Position numbers and translations under genes: made by a program. This document shows positions 1-11,655 of a DNA stretch of 64,000 nucleotides, piece after piece; the stretch's first letter is position 1; each line of letters begins with the position of its first letter. Location of the stretch: the NCBI RefSeq assembly GCF_017654505.1, contig NC_054534.1, positions 21,051,252 to 21,115,251 of the forward strand, in the 5' to 3' direction. The DNA comes from Polyodon spathula (lineage: Eukaryota > Chordata > Actinopteri > Acipenseriformes > Polyodontidae). The notes below the pieces were generated by a model, which saw only the letters and a program-made list of their open reading frames with translations, was not told the DNA's origin and did not search any database.

Positions 1-860
1 CAAGACACTTTCAGAAAGCTCTTAGTTGGTTTCCTATACGTGTTCAATAGTAACCATGAGACTATCTGCAGTGTATAAGGAGATATAAGCTGTTAAAGCA
101 ACATGGTTCCTGAGTTATAGCCATTACAGTTTTTGTAGGACACAGCCTGAGACCACCAAAGCCATAAATCCGATTGCCACAAATTGTAATAGCAACTAAC
201 CACAGATATAGTACAATAGCTGTGCAAAGTTTCACATTGATTGGTTAAAAATTGTAGGAGATGTGTTGACAAATTCACGTCAATAATGTATGCCAAGAAC
301 ATTTCTTAGGGACTGCTGCCATCTGCCAGTCAAAATTAGAATCACAGACAACTTTACTCAGTGTCAACTTGTGTATTAACTGAAGCACATTAAAAAAGAC
401 GTGTTAAACTTTGCAGATGCACATATAAGCGCCTGCTTGCTATTCGGATGGGAATGACAAATTTGGATAAACTTGCGCGCCACATGGAAATCAGTCCAAT
501 AGTAAATATGAGTTTATCTGCAATCTAAGGTAATATGACCTGTTAAACAGTCTTTTGTCCAGTTTGACCATGAACGAAAGGTCAAAGTCAAAGACATTTT
601 TAGAAAGTTCTTAGTTGGTTTCCTATACGTGTTCAATTGTAAATGAGTGTATCTGCAGTTTTTAAGGAGATTTAAGCTATTGTAGCATTTAGTTGTGCAG
701 TTTGACCAGTAACAAAAGATCAAAGGTCAAAGTCCAAGACATTTTTAGTAAGCTCTAAGTTGGTTTCCTATATGTGTTCATCTGATTGGCACCAAAAGTA
801 ATAGCAACTCAAGTCAGATAGAGTGCAATAGTTGTGCCAAGTTTCGAGCTGATCGGTTCA
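1..860. repeat. Internally repeated intronic segment
   Basis: Blocks of this stretch recur within it. A motif reading roughly TTAGTTGGTTTCCTATACG followed by GTGTTCAA occurs near 22, 610 and, with one change, 757, each time followed or preceded by related text (TATCTGCAGT, AAGGAGAT, CAAAGACATTTTTAG). A second block of about 110 bases beginning near 175 (TAATAGCAACT, then GTACAATAGCTGTGCAAAGTT) is repeated near 795. The arrangement looks like diverged copies of one dispersed repeat inserted or duplicated in tandem. I do not recognise the family and see no coding capacity. It lies in what should be the last intron of the casein kinase gene. Confidence 0.6.
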
Positions 861-899
861 AAGCTCTAGGAGAACTGTTCTAAAAATTGGTCAGAAACA

Positions 900-2558
900 T
901 TTTAAGAAGAAAACTGAGAGAAAACAATGTCTGCGTTTTACAATGACGACAATGAATAATATTTTGCCCCTAAACATGATTTCTGTTGTGTTTTTTGTTT
1001 GTTTTTTGTTTTTTGTTTTTTAATCCACAGTTTGACCTGGATTCTAAAAGCAATAAGGCCCTTTAGGGTGTCTGTATATGTTGAATATACAGACTTCTCG
1101 GGGGTCGATTTCGTCTTGTGTCTCACAATGTTGAGAAACAAAGCAGTTCTCCGAGTTCGATATGTAGGAGAAAGGATAACATGCTGTTTTTATAAGAGCA
1201 GCAATGATATATTATGACAGTATTGAAAAGGTCTCCAACACAAGTTCACACTGAGTTGAACTTAATTTTGTATATTTCCATCTGGTAAAGATGGTTCCAC
1301 AGTCTTGGTTTGATCAGATTTTTGATTGTAACATAAACTCAGCATAAACAGTGGGCTCAGGCTAGTTTTACTGGGATTTTAAATGAGCCCTGTGTATATC
1401 TGACTTCCAACATGTCGGTTACCCATTAAATATCTTCCTTTTTATATTCTGCTAAAATATCCCTTTCCATTTTTGGCTTCACTAAAATTATACTTTTTTG
1501 CCAAAATGGTTTTAGCTTGTGAATGTGGTTTTTAGAAGATTTTTCTTGCCTGTGCTGTGGATCCTGCTTTTTTGCTCCTACTTAAATTAATCTTTACTTG
1601 CAAAAAGTATAACATTAAATTGAGCTTTCTTTTTTTTCTTCTGGGCTTTGTTTCTGAATCTTTTTTTTCCTTTTGTTTTCTCTTTTGTATAGCTGCCAGA
1701 AAGTGTTGAACATGTGGTGAGTTGCTTTAGCCTATATAAAAGTAGAATTGGCTTGTCAACAAGGGGGTCTCTTGGTCTTTGTATTTCTGTGGAATTACAT
1801 ACACACAAACACACCTATATATAATTTTTTTTTTTACAAAATTGATACATCAAATTAGAACCCAGTTTTAAGTCTCCTGTTGCCGGTTTGCATTAGAACC
1901 TTGAGTGCGCTTCTTTTAATGCCATTGGGGTAGATAAACAACGCCTGAGCGTTGCTAGGATATGCACTTTAGGTCTCTAGATTTGTGTTTGGATATACCC
2001 TGTTAAAAGTGAATCAAGTTGCTTCAGAAAGTCACAAGAACACAGCATATGCCTTTTATGTTATGTGTAATCATTTCAAAAGAATGCCAGTATTAAATCT
2101 ACCAATTTGACCAATTTTGACATTAGTCAGGATTTGTGAGATTTGTTAAAATGTTTTGCTTTGCTTTGGACATAAAATCTTAACAGTAATGAACAACCAT
2201 AGTTCAGATAGAAAAGACGTCTGTTAAAATATAGTATTTTATTATTATTACAATGTTAAAAGAACATCAGATGCAGGCATATTATATTATTTCCAGTTGT
2301 TAAAAACTCAAGTCCTTTTGTATTTCTTTTTTTTTTTTTAAATAATCAGAAGTGTTCTAATTTGAATGCAAGCTGTGCCGCCTTGTTTAACTTTTATGCA
2401 CAACAGTGTTTTTAGTTATTGGATCGTCTGTTAAAAAAATTAAAATAAAACTTAACTAATGTTTTTTTGTTTAAAAATAAAATGTCAATGCATCAATTAT
2501 TATTGATAAATGCCTATACGATAATCGAATAAGAAATTAGGTTGCCGATTGCACCACT

Positions 2559-2654
<96 letters not shown>

Positions 2655-3265
2655 GGGATGGGTTAGGGGTAGCAGTTCAAGACCCATACACCACCTTGTT
2701 GAGGAACCTTTTTGCCTGCTTCTACTTCTATGTTTCAATCTTATTTATTGCACTTTCTTTAACTTTGGTTGCTAATTGAGAAGTCATGGAATATTATGCA
2801 CAGTGCTTTTAAGCTTTATATAAAACACATTTTGGTTCAGGTGTTCGGATAGCAGAGGATGAACAACCTGATGAAGGCCAAAGGGCCCCATCAAGACTAA
2901 TTCAAACAATTCTAACCAAAGTTATGTTGATGTTGTTCTCTTCATGTATTTGGAGAATACTTTTAGATTTTTAGGGAAATTAAATTCATGCAATGAGTTC
3001 CTGTTGTGCCCCTTTGGTACGTGTTACATGTGAGATTAAGGTGTGATGTGCATTTGCTAGTCCTCATGTGTCATGTAATAGATCTTTGTTTCCATCCAGG
3101 GGTGTAGATAGATTTCTGATTTAAAAAAAAAAAAAAAGTGGTTCTAATTTGAGGATCAATGTTGAACAAAATTTGTGGGATATAGGGATATGTGTATTAG
3201 ATGCATGTACATACATATATACTATTTACGAATGTCTAACTTTTATATTGTAACCTTATTTACAG
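900..3265 (+). other. Distal part of the last intron of the CK1-gamma gene
   Basis: No exon was found here. I looked specifically for a penultimate CK1-gamma exon ending in a Lys codon split after its second base and saw none, so the last intron is at least 3.2 kb and its donor lies outside the window. The region is AT-rich, with T-rich runs and one long (AT)n tract. The acceptor is TTATTTACAG ending at 3265, preceded by a modest pyrimidine-rich stretch. Confidence 0.6.
2563..2652. repeat. (AT)n microsatellite followed by T-run
   Basis: About 70 bases of pure AT dinucleotide followed by about 18 T. The apparent Tyr-Ile reading frame over it is only a translation of the dinucleotide repeat. 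Confidence 0.97.
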
Positions 3266-3320
3266 GTGCTGCTGCTTTTTCAAGCGAAGAAAAAGGAAAA
3301 CAATTCAGCGTCACAAATGA
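3266..3320 (+). CDS. csnk1g3: Terminal coding exon of casein kinase 1 gamma (CSNK1G3-like)
   Basis: CK1 gamma is a membrane-anchored Ser/Thr kinase that phosphorylates, among others, the Wnt co-receptor LRP6 and vesicle-trafficking proteins. Its last residues are a palmitoylated Cys cluster followed by a basic stretch that holds the enzyme at the plasma membrane. The sequence shows a splice acceptor (TTTACAG, ending at 3265), the last base of a split codon at 3266, then 17 codons reading CCCFFKRRKRKTIQRHK and TGA at 3318-3320. This carries the triple Cys, the FFKRRKRK basic patch and the QRHK terminus of the family. From memory the RRKRKTIQRHK form fits CSNK1G3 better than CSNK1G1 or CSNK1G2, and the long gene-free stretch downstream also fits the CSNK1G3 neighbourhood. 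The kinase domain exons lie upstream of the window. A longer open frame over the same bases (3175-3384) is a shadow in another frame. Confidence 0.85.
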
Positions 3321-4746
3321 CTCTGGAAGCGCACAGACCATGGGGAATTACTTACATGTCCATCTGCTGTCTCGTGATAACTAAATCCATCTCTGCAGTG
3401 ACAACAAAAAAACATTCTCGAAGGATTCCTCCTTAAATTTGTTGTGCCATTTTGTTAGGTTTAGTTGTCTTTTTTTTTTGTTTGTTTGTTTGTTTGTTGT
3501 TTTTATAAATTCATCCCAGTCATCTGGAAGCTTTAAAGATTCATTGAAATATAACTATTTATTTTGGAATTTAAATTGTATACCAAGGTGCGCACTGTGT
3601 CTCTGGCATTTGGCAACATTATTTGATAAGCGCATTCAAGGATATATATTTATATATTTCCCAGTCATATATAGAGGGGAACATTGCAGTGAATTTTACA
3701 ATGATAAAATCCATGGATATATTGCTAACTGATTGTTAGAAGAGTCGAGGCGGGGGGGACGGACAGAAGGATATAAAGATTTTTTTTTTCCCATCTTCAC
3801 TGCCAATTTCTTTTGGTTTTCATTACTGCACTGATTTTATTTAATTTTTTCAGTATTGATGATACTGTACTTGTTGTGTTTTGGTGAAGCATTACATTCT
3901 TTATTTCTGCAATGCAATTGGTACAGTCACTGTCCAGAGGTACCTAGGAACAAATTAACAGAGATGCAGATTTTTTTCAACAGATGGTGAACCTGAGTGC
4001 GTCTTCTGTGGTATATAAATACATGAATCAATTACACATTTTAGGGAATGAAGTTCAGATTTGGAGCATAAAGGGACGTTGGGATGCATTGATGAATGTA
4101 TACCTGGACAATGTTGGCGTGGCGTTAGACCAAAATGTCTTTTAAAACTGTAGCTTATGCCTGTTGCTGGACAACACTGATTACCCTCCGTTCGATGACA
4201 ACCTGGATGTGCTATGAAATGGTGTTTAACTCTGCCTGTACAGTAATTTGCGCTTTGGTGAATGGCATACCAAGAACACAATGGAAGTAGGTCAGATAAT
4301 ACTGCTTTCTGCATACATTAGGTGTGGTATCTACGCTCTGCTCTAAACCTCTCACACTACCAGGGAGAATTGACTGTCAAAGATTTTACAGAAAAGATGG
4401 GCCTGGTTCCCCCCCACAGTCCCTTGAAGTGCCTGCATTATGAACAAACCAGCTCTTCGATAAAAGGCGATTCATTCCACTTTCCATTCTGTGCTTTGAC
4501 TTAGACAATAATGGAAAAATGTGTGCAGTGAGGTTATAGACCTTTCTTTTTTTGACTGCTGTCAGTTTTGTAAAATTTAAAATTGAAATGGTCCAGAAAA
4601 AACTAGACCACAAATTAATATTTGTACAATATTTACAACTTTTACCCAATGGGGACACAGAATAGTTAACACTTGTTTTGTGCCATTCGAAGTTGAGTGC
4701 AGAAAATGATGAGCTGAAGCCTCTATGCTCGCACACCTTCGAATAC

Positions 4747-4820
4747 CATTATTGTATTTAGATTACAGGAATCCTTGTCCTTTTGCATTCATTATTGTAT
4801 TTAGATTACAGGAATCCTTG
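4747..4820 (+). repeat. 31-bp direct repeat in the 3' UTR
   Basis: The same 31 bases (starting CATTATTGTATTTAGATTAC and ending in AGGAATCCTTG) occur at 4747-4777 and 4790-4820 with a 12-base spacer. Being identical, the duplication is recent on an evolutionary scale. Confidence 0.9.
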
Positions 4821-5427
4821 TTTTCTGCTTTGTAGACTTTTGTTTCCACATTAATAGCTAGCCATGCAGTAGATTGGCTTAAGAGTGGTCTTATGATTTG
4901 TGTATTAACCTGTAATCTAATAATCATCCACCTCTGTGGCATTCACTCCACAGTATTTGCTCTTTCAGGAAAGCTTACACTGCTTTGTTTTGAGTCTGTA
5001 TGCAGTGTTTTCTTGTAATTTCTTCTTTAATTTCTTGTGTTATCCTTAAATCAGAAATGTCAGAACTAGCTAATTTGAATGTTTAATAATGTCTTACATT
5101 GGAAAGCCATTATGCTGTAAATTCCTGTTTTTGGGCTACAAATAATAAAAAATGTAACAGATATAGTTGGGAGGGTGAGGGGCGCTTAATATACCACACT
5201 GAAACCACCTAAGTCTCTGCAGTATTTGACCAAATCTTTCTTTTACCCTCTAATTGTGTGTAAATATTTGCAGTGTGATTTCTGTATTCATAGTCATGCT
5301 TTTACTTTCAATTTTTTCTTTTTTTTTTCTTTTGGGTAGGTCCCCCTTTTTGCCTGTACAGTGTTTATACAATCTGGAGGTGTGTGTCTCTGTGTGTAGA
5401 ATGAATCTAATTATGGACTATAAGCTT

Positions 5428-5438
5428 AATAAAATAAA
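5428..5438 (+). promoter_or_regulatory. csnk1g3: Overlapping AATAAA polyadenylation signals
   Basis: Two AATAAA hexamers share one base. They lie about 2.1 kb after the CK1-gamma stop codon and a T-rich stretch follows. A third signal sits at 5699-5704. Which one is used cannot be decided from sequence alone. Confidence 0.4.
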
Positions 5439-5704
5439 TCTTTTCATTTTGCTGCAATGGAGACCAGTGCATATGCACGTGCTTGTTAGCAATATTTCAA
5501 GTAATGTGTTTGTATGCCCGGGAAGTTTCTCTGGCATTGCATACTGCTCATGGTTGGGTAACGCAGCTGTGTTTCGTTTAGGCCGACAATAGTGTGCATT
5601 CATTGCTTTCCTATTCGTACTGATGAAGTCAAAATTGCCTGACTGTCTAAGTAATGTAATACATCCCTGTTTAAGAATATGTAACTGAGGAAACAATTAA
5701 TAAA

Positions 5705-5736
<32 letters not shown>

Positions 5737-7599
5737 CACAGACTGTTTTGTTCAATTTAAAAAATGAGATGTTGCTTAAAGCAAGGGAAAAATAGCTGTG
5801 GTTGCCACTTGGTTTAAATAAATGGTTCTTTCTAATTGCCTTTTTATTGCAGGCTGTTTAGGCTAGAAAAGACAACCTTATGACTTACAAAAGGATATAT
5901 CCCCTGAACAAATGTTGTTTTCAGATGTATCTTTAACACCATTGTGTCACGCAACAACATCATTATCATTATTATTATTATTATTTTTTTTTTTTTACTT
6001 TTTTACTATGTGACTTTGGCAAATAAGTAGTTGTAGTGTCCCTACCTCCTGAGTATTGGAGATGCTGACTCTTAAATCCATTTTTTCTGTAAACATACAA
6101 TAGCCATTTTATTAAGATAAACAAAGCTGAAAACTTGGATGTGACATGATGTAACTAATCTGAACAAAACAATTGTATTATAAATGTGTGCTCTTATGGT
6201 ATATCTGTAGCACCGCTTATCTACTAGTGTTGAAACTTGCTCACGTCATGGTAGATGATGTATCTTATTAATAGTTAAAGTGTAATTACTGAAGAGGAAT
6301 CTATTGCACAAACAGTACGTTCTGTTAGATTTAGTGCAGTTACAAGTCAATTACTGTGCATTACGATCATGAAGTAACCGGATATAGAGATATGTGTAGA
6401 GCTGATGGCATCTGTGTTACATATAGACAAATGCTTTTGCTTTGTTGACAGCAAATTGGATCCTTGGGGAAAGCAGAAAAGGCAGGAAGCTTGTCTCCTC
6501 AGCTACAGTATGATCGGCAGTGGAAAAATAGCAATTCATAATGGATGAACTGATTGCAAAAGTGCATTAACTGTATAGACCAATGTCTTATCTACCTGGG
6601 AATGAGGCCATTTAATATTGAAAAACAAATCAGTACACAATCAATATACAACACTAATTCGTATATTGCTGTTTGAAAATAATTTGTTCCTATGTTCTAG
6701 TAATACTATTCTTCTGAGCATTATTCTACAGCAAATTCAAAAGAACAGAACCTTTTTAATTCTTCCCAACCTAATACACAAGAGATTGCAGAATAAAAAT
6801 AATACCCAAAATGGCTTTCAGCTTATCAGTTACCATGCCATTGACACAAACACACTGGAGGAAAGAGCATCATTTTCCACAAACCTTCAGTGTGCATCCC
6901 TTTTGTGGTTTTGTAAATACCAGAGTTCATGAACATTAAGGTGCTCTGCCACCCTTGTGCAAAAAGGAGGGAGACTCGGTGGTGCTGTGTATTTAAAAAT
7001 ATTAGACCGCTTTCTCAGTGTCGAATTAACTTTTGTGTGCAAACTTCAGGGTCCCACAGTCATGTTTAATTGTACGCTAATATATAATTTAAAAATCGCT
7101 CAGCCTTTTGAGCGCACAATTCATCAGAAAGAAAGCAGGTTTTGTAGTAGCTTGTTCTCAATGGTAGACATTTCTGTTCCCCATTAATCTTTCCACAACT
7201 GATGTTAGTCAAACAGACAAGGTCCACCTAATGTTATTGGCAGTGCTATAGATATATAAGATTTCAATATTAGTTCTTCAAGCTCTGTTTTAGTATTTTT
7301 TTTTTTTTTATACAGGTCAATTGTTACAGAGAACACCTGTAAAGCTGATATTTTCAGAATAGCCTTAAGATCTTAACTACAGTATGAGTTAGTACTATAG
7401 GCGTTTACTGTACCTTGAAGGTACTGCAGTATTCTCTTTTGAAGATCAATAAGCATTAAGGAGTAAACAATACAAATACAAGGAATGACTGCTGCTTTAT
7501 CATAGTCTGCATTTCAACATTCTTCATATGCATAGTTACAGTTACTGTATTACAGTACTGTGATTTGATGAAGCATGCAGCTTGCTAAACACTAAAAAA

Positions 7600-7603
<4 letters not shown>

Positions 7604-7678
<75 letters not shown>
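7604..7678. repeat. Compound (AT)n(AC)n microsatellite
   Basis: Pure AT for about 55 bases passes directly into about ten AC units. Confidence 0.97.
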
Positions 7679-7970
7679 TTCAATACTAAAATCTCACATT
7701 TGATTTTAATTTGACTTTTGGAAGCTGAGACAACCAGTAGTGTTTTTAACCAGCATAGTGGGGTCGAAGCCCTGTTGAGTAAGTGAAATTTCATTTTAAT
7801 ATTCAGGGTTTTATCAGAGCCAGTCCTCATCAATCTGTATGATGTGATTCATTTAGATCCCAGGCAGCTTTGGATTATTTTGTTCATATTTGAGGGACTG
7901 CTTCCCAGTTGATATATGGGGTGTTGTATATCTTTCCTGACTGCATTCATACAAATTAAAGCAGATTAAA

Positions 7971-7974
<4 letters not shown>

Positions 7975-8022
<48 letters not shown>
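7975..8022. repeat. (ATT)n microsatellite
   Basis: Sixteen or so uninterrupted ATT units. Confidence 0.97.
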
Positions 8023-9400
8023 TTTACAGTATATAAATGTCATATTTAGACAAATAACATACGATCATTTACCTTAAAACTTTTTTATTGAAATAGCCAT
8101 ATTCAGATTCCATTTAAAGTGCATAAATGTAAATAAACAGTCACCTCTATGTCACTTTGACAGCAGCATAACTGTAATATAAGCTTTTAGGTTTTTAGAG
8201 TCCGTTGATTGACATAATTGATCCATTTTCTGTTCTAAAGACAATTCTCAGACAGACAGGATTTTCCAGCATAAATTGAGGCATTTTGTTGTCATGCTGG
8301 TTAACTCAAAGAAAGCATATTGAGAGTCCTGGGAGTGATAGCACAATAGTTCATGTCAAATGAGAAGTTACGTGTACCAGTGCTATTATTTGGGAATGTC
8401 TGTCTTTGACCTGTACCAGTCTCACACAGAATTGTGTCCTTTCCAGTTAAAACATTAGTGGGGAGAAGTAAACAGCATGCCTGCTAGTAGACCAGTTTGA
8501 CTCAATATAATTGTCAATGAGTAAGAACAGGAATGAAGATATGATGACAATATACAGTAGTGCTCCTTTTGTGAAAGACTTCAGTGTTATTAAGTGCCTG
8601 GGTCTTTTGATACTTGATGAATATATAAGAGCACTTTGTTGCATAACAACTGCTGTAATTTTTGCTGTTGTAAAGAGCAATCGCAACCCGTAACTCAATT
8701 TGTATATGGCACAGTGGAACAATGAACAAGGTCTCTCTTCACCATCAAATAGTAAGAGAAATATGAAAGAAAAGCAGCTTGCTTTTCATTCTTATTGTAT
8801 CTATTTATTTGTTTATTGATGCTGGTGTAAAGAGTGCAAGTCATCCAGCTCTGCATGGCTGTGTTCTGATTTCCGATACAGTACAGAAGCATACTCTAAG
8901 GTAATGGCTGTAGCACACAGTGTATTTTTAGGATGTTTAAAATGTGTCACCACCACCCACAGGGCACTGATATACCAAACTCTTCTAATAAGAAGACGTA
9001 CTTTAATTATAAGATGTTAAATTAGCAATAATGGATGTCATCTAGGGAGATGTTAATAAAGGATTCTGTGTTTGAACATCATTGCTTATTAAAATCAAAA
9101 CTCCAGTGTTGGAATCTCTGCCTGTGCTCTCAATTTCTGCAGTTCAAACTGTGTTTATGATAGCTCCTTAAAATCATTACATTATACACACAAATATACA
9201 GGGTTACTGTATATCAAGATATCCAGCAGGATGAAGTTTAACACTGGATTTGACAAAGAATCACTTCTGACTTGAGTGGTGTAACTCATCCACAAAGATA
9301 TATGATTGATCCTTTAGTGCTCCCATGTGTCACTTGGTGGAACAATGCATTCATTTCTCAAACCTCAGCATTCTGAAATTGTAAAATTATATGTTATATT

Positions 9401-9931
9401 TAGGGTTTCTGGTTTTCAGTGTTTTACCTCGACTTTTCTACTCTCCTTTTAAAAATTCGATTTATTCCTGTTAAGTCATTTGTTTATCTCAATAACAACT
9501 GAGAAACGCATTAACAGTAAAATGTGTTTATTTTACAGTTTTTTTTTTCTTCTGTGAAACAACTAAATGGACTTTTAAATGGCAAATCTTACTTTTTCAT
9601 TTAATACGGTTAGGCATGATTGTAATAGTGTGCCCAGCATAAAATACTTTATTTTCATTATAGCCTTAATAAAGATCAGTTGCTTTATTAACATATTGTG
9701 ATCTCATTTGTACATTCTGCTTGTAAATAAAAAAAAAGCTGATTTAAAAGCCCATTTAGTTGTTTCACAGAAAAAAGAAACAAACAAAAACTGTAAATTA
9801 AATCAATTTTACTATTCACATGTTTACTATTAACATAGTTTCTCAGTTGTGATTGAGGCTTAACAGGTACTAAATTAATTTTTAAAGGAGATTATAAGTC
9901 AGGGTAAAACCATTGAAAATCAGAAACCCTA
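9401..9931. mobile_element. Palindromic foldback element, hAT-like ends
   Basis: The two ends are long imperfect inverted repeats of about 180-190 bases around a spacer of about 160 bases. The left end reads TAGGGTTTCTGGTTTTCA and the right end is the complement of TAGGGTTTCTGATTTTCA. The arms also share, further in, CTGTGAAACAACTAAATGG (9555 area) and its complement CCATTTAGTTGTTTCACAG (9752 area). The ends fit the hAT terminal rule YARNG. The flanks GTTATATT (9393-9400) and GTTTATATT (from 9932) look like an 8-bp target duplication with one indel. There is no transposase, so this is a non-autonomous foldback (Angel-like in architecture). The superfamily call is inference. Confidence 0.8.
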
Positions 9932-10178
9932 GTTTATATTAAAGTCAATTCACTTTTACACTGTATGATACCGTATTTAGAAAAAAAATAATTCTGAACT
10001 TTTGACATAAAATAATATTTATTGTTTGTATCTGAAAACTTAGCCAGCAGGTGGTGCTATGAGCCCATTTTTTTGTTTTTACTCAAATTTGTTTGAAAAT
10101 TTGTGTTATTTTTTTTATTTAAATGACCGTTTTATAATCTATTATCGGTACCAATTTACCATTTTGTTTACAGAAAAA

Positions 10179-10180
<2 letters not shown>

Positions 10181-10246
<66 letters not shown>
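10181..10246. repeat. (AT)n microsatellite
   Basis: About 33 AT units without interruption. Confidence 0.97.
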
Positions 10247-10250
<4 letters not shown>

Positions 10251-10934
10251 ACCAAAAAAGGAAAGTCTACAATTCCCCTTCACTCCCCAGACTGAAAGCA
10301 GCAACCTACCTCCAGACTATCAAGAGATGAGTACCTGCCAGTCCAGTATTGATGTGCGACAGTTGTACCTGTTAACAATGATATCAATTCTTTATATACT
10401 TGCTCTGCCTGGGCTCTAGTGTATATAGTTGTAAAATAATTAATGAGACATTACTCTTTGTAAATAAACATGCACACAATATTTAACCTGCCTTCTTTTG
10501 CCACTGCTTGCTATTTCACAACCATTAAAGGCTGCACCACAACACTGTGCATTCACAACATACAATTGTAATTAAAATTATATATAGTATTGCGTACTAC
10601 AGAAATGTATCAATGGACTTTTGTTTCTTCATTCCAGGCTTTCACATGGTGTATATTTTTTTTAAGACAACATCAGTTCTGCATGTTTTCATCCTGTGTG
10701 AAAAACAAACAAACAAATAATATTACTGACAACATGACAAACGGCTCATATTTTTGCATAGTTAATAAAAAAAAAAAAAAAAAAGAAAGAAATAATTACC
10801 CTTAATATTAACCAACCATAAAATACATTTTACCTTATTCTATGCAGAAATACTCCAATGTGGCTCAGGAACTAGAGTTAGTCATTATGTGTTGTCTTGT
10901 TGCATTTGTCAGAAACATGAAATGACCTTTCTTT

Positions 10935-11110
10935 TTACAGTATGTAACAAATTATCTACATTCAGTGGGAACCTGGTGATGGGGAAATAGGCTAATTAAC
11001 TGGCTCTCATCTCACTGTCCTCTTGTGGCTTTTAAAATCAAGCCAAATGGATTTGATTGTGGTTTAATGAGTTTAATGAATATTAACATGCTGCTGTAGA
11101 ATTCCACCCA
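10935..11110. promoter_or_regulatory. Candidate conserved non-coding element
   Basis: This block is free of simple repeats and of recognisable transposon sequence, has moderate GC, and carries homeodomain-type sites (GCTAATTAACT near 10990, TTTAATGAGTTTAATGAATA near 11063). That composition is typical of developmental enhancers in gene deserts. It is an inference from look and context only. Confidence 0.25.
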
Positions 11111-11596
11111 CTTGTGCAACACTGGCAGCCATTTTTCCCTACCCCCACATCCTTTCAAAATTCTTATCCCAGTAGGACTCTGCAGAATTTAACATTTTAC
11201 TTTAATTTACAGAGAATTTCATTTCTTTGTATTATAAGAGCCTTAGATGACTGACTAAAATCCAATACGATCCGCTCTGAATCACTGTCACCCCTCATTG
11301 AAAATGCTCTTGTCTCCTCAAAGCTAAAAATGGAAATAGCCCTTTAAGCAGCATGAGTCAAGTGGCTTTCAGTGATGGCTATGAGAATGGACTTTCAGCA
11401 CCTTAATAATATATAATCAGCCCTCAGAACTGCTTTGTTATGGAGAGGCCTGAAGCAGTACAGGTGCACCGCTGCCATCTGCAACCACTAAGGTTAGAAA
11501 AGTAATTTCGTTTTTTTTTGTATTACTCAGCAGTCTTTCCAGGGATAAACTTTCCAGGGATAAACCTTACGGCATCCACAACACTGCCTGACGAAC

Positions 11597-11598
<2 letters not shown>

Positions 11599-11655
<57 letters not shown>
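11599..11655. repeat. Compound (TA)n(TG)n microsatellite
   Basis: About 34 bases of TA followed by about twelve TG units. Confidence 0.97.

Larger units (their letters stand above)
3321..5720 (+). other. csnk1g3: Probable 3' UTR of the CK1-gamma gene
   Basis: The sequence after the stop codon is non-coding and T-rich. Poly(A) signals AATAAA occur at 5428-5433 and 5433-5438 (overlapping) and at 5699-5704, the last followed by a long T-run at 5709-5733. A Pumilio-type TGTAAATA is at 5259-5266. I infer that the transcript ends near 5450 or 5720, giving a 3' UTR of about 2.1-2.4 kb; an earlier end cannot be excluded. A 31-bp direct duplication lies inside it (4747-4820). Confidence 0.5.
5734..9400. 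other. Intergenic, no gene seen
   Basis: AT-rich single-copy-looking DNA downstream of the kinase gene. All open frames are short and show no family resemblance. It contains an (AT)n(AC)n tract at 7604-7678 and an (ATT)n tract at 7975-8022. Confidence 0.7.

Noticed and set aside
1920..1960. Small palindrome CAACGCCTGAGCGTTG
   Set aside because: Too short and isolated to support a function.
2542..2775. Tyr-Ile repeat proteins over AT tracts (also 7603, 10059, 12475, 16163, 38637 and 54927)
   Set aside because: These are translations of dinucleotide microsatellites, not genes.
2830..2950. Possible additional CK1-gamma exon after TTTTGGTTCAG
   Set aside because: All three frames hit stops within a few codons and none resembles the kinase C-terminal region.
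3175..3384. 69-codon plus-strand frame overlapping the terminal exon
   Set aside because: It is in a different phase from the CK1-gamma tail and reads through the intron acceptor; the C-C-C-F-F frame explains the exon.
7975..8022. CRISPR-like periodicity in trinucleotide and dinucleotide arrays
   Set aside because: Simple-sequence repeats without spacers; the genome is eukaryotic.
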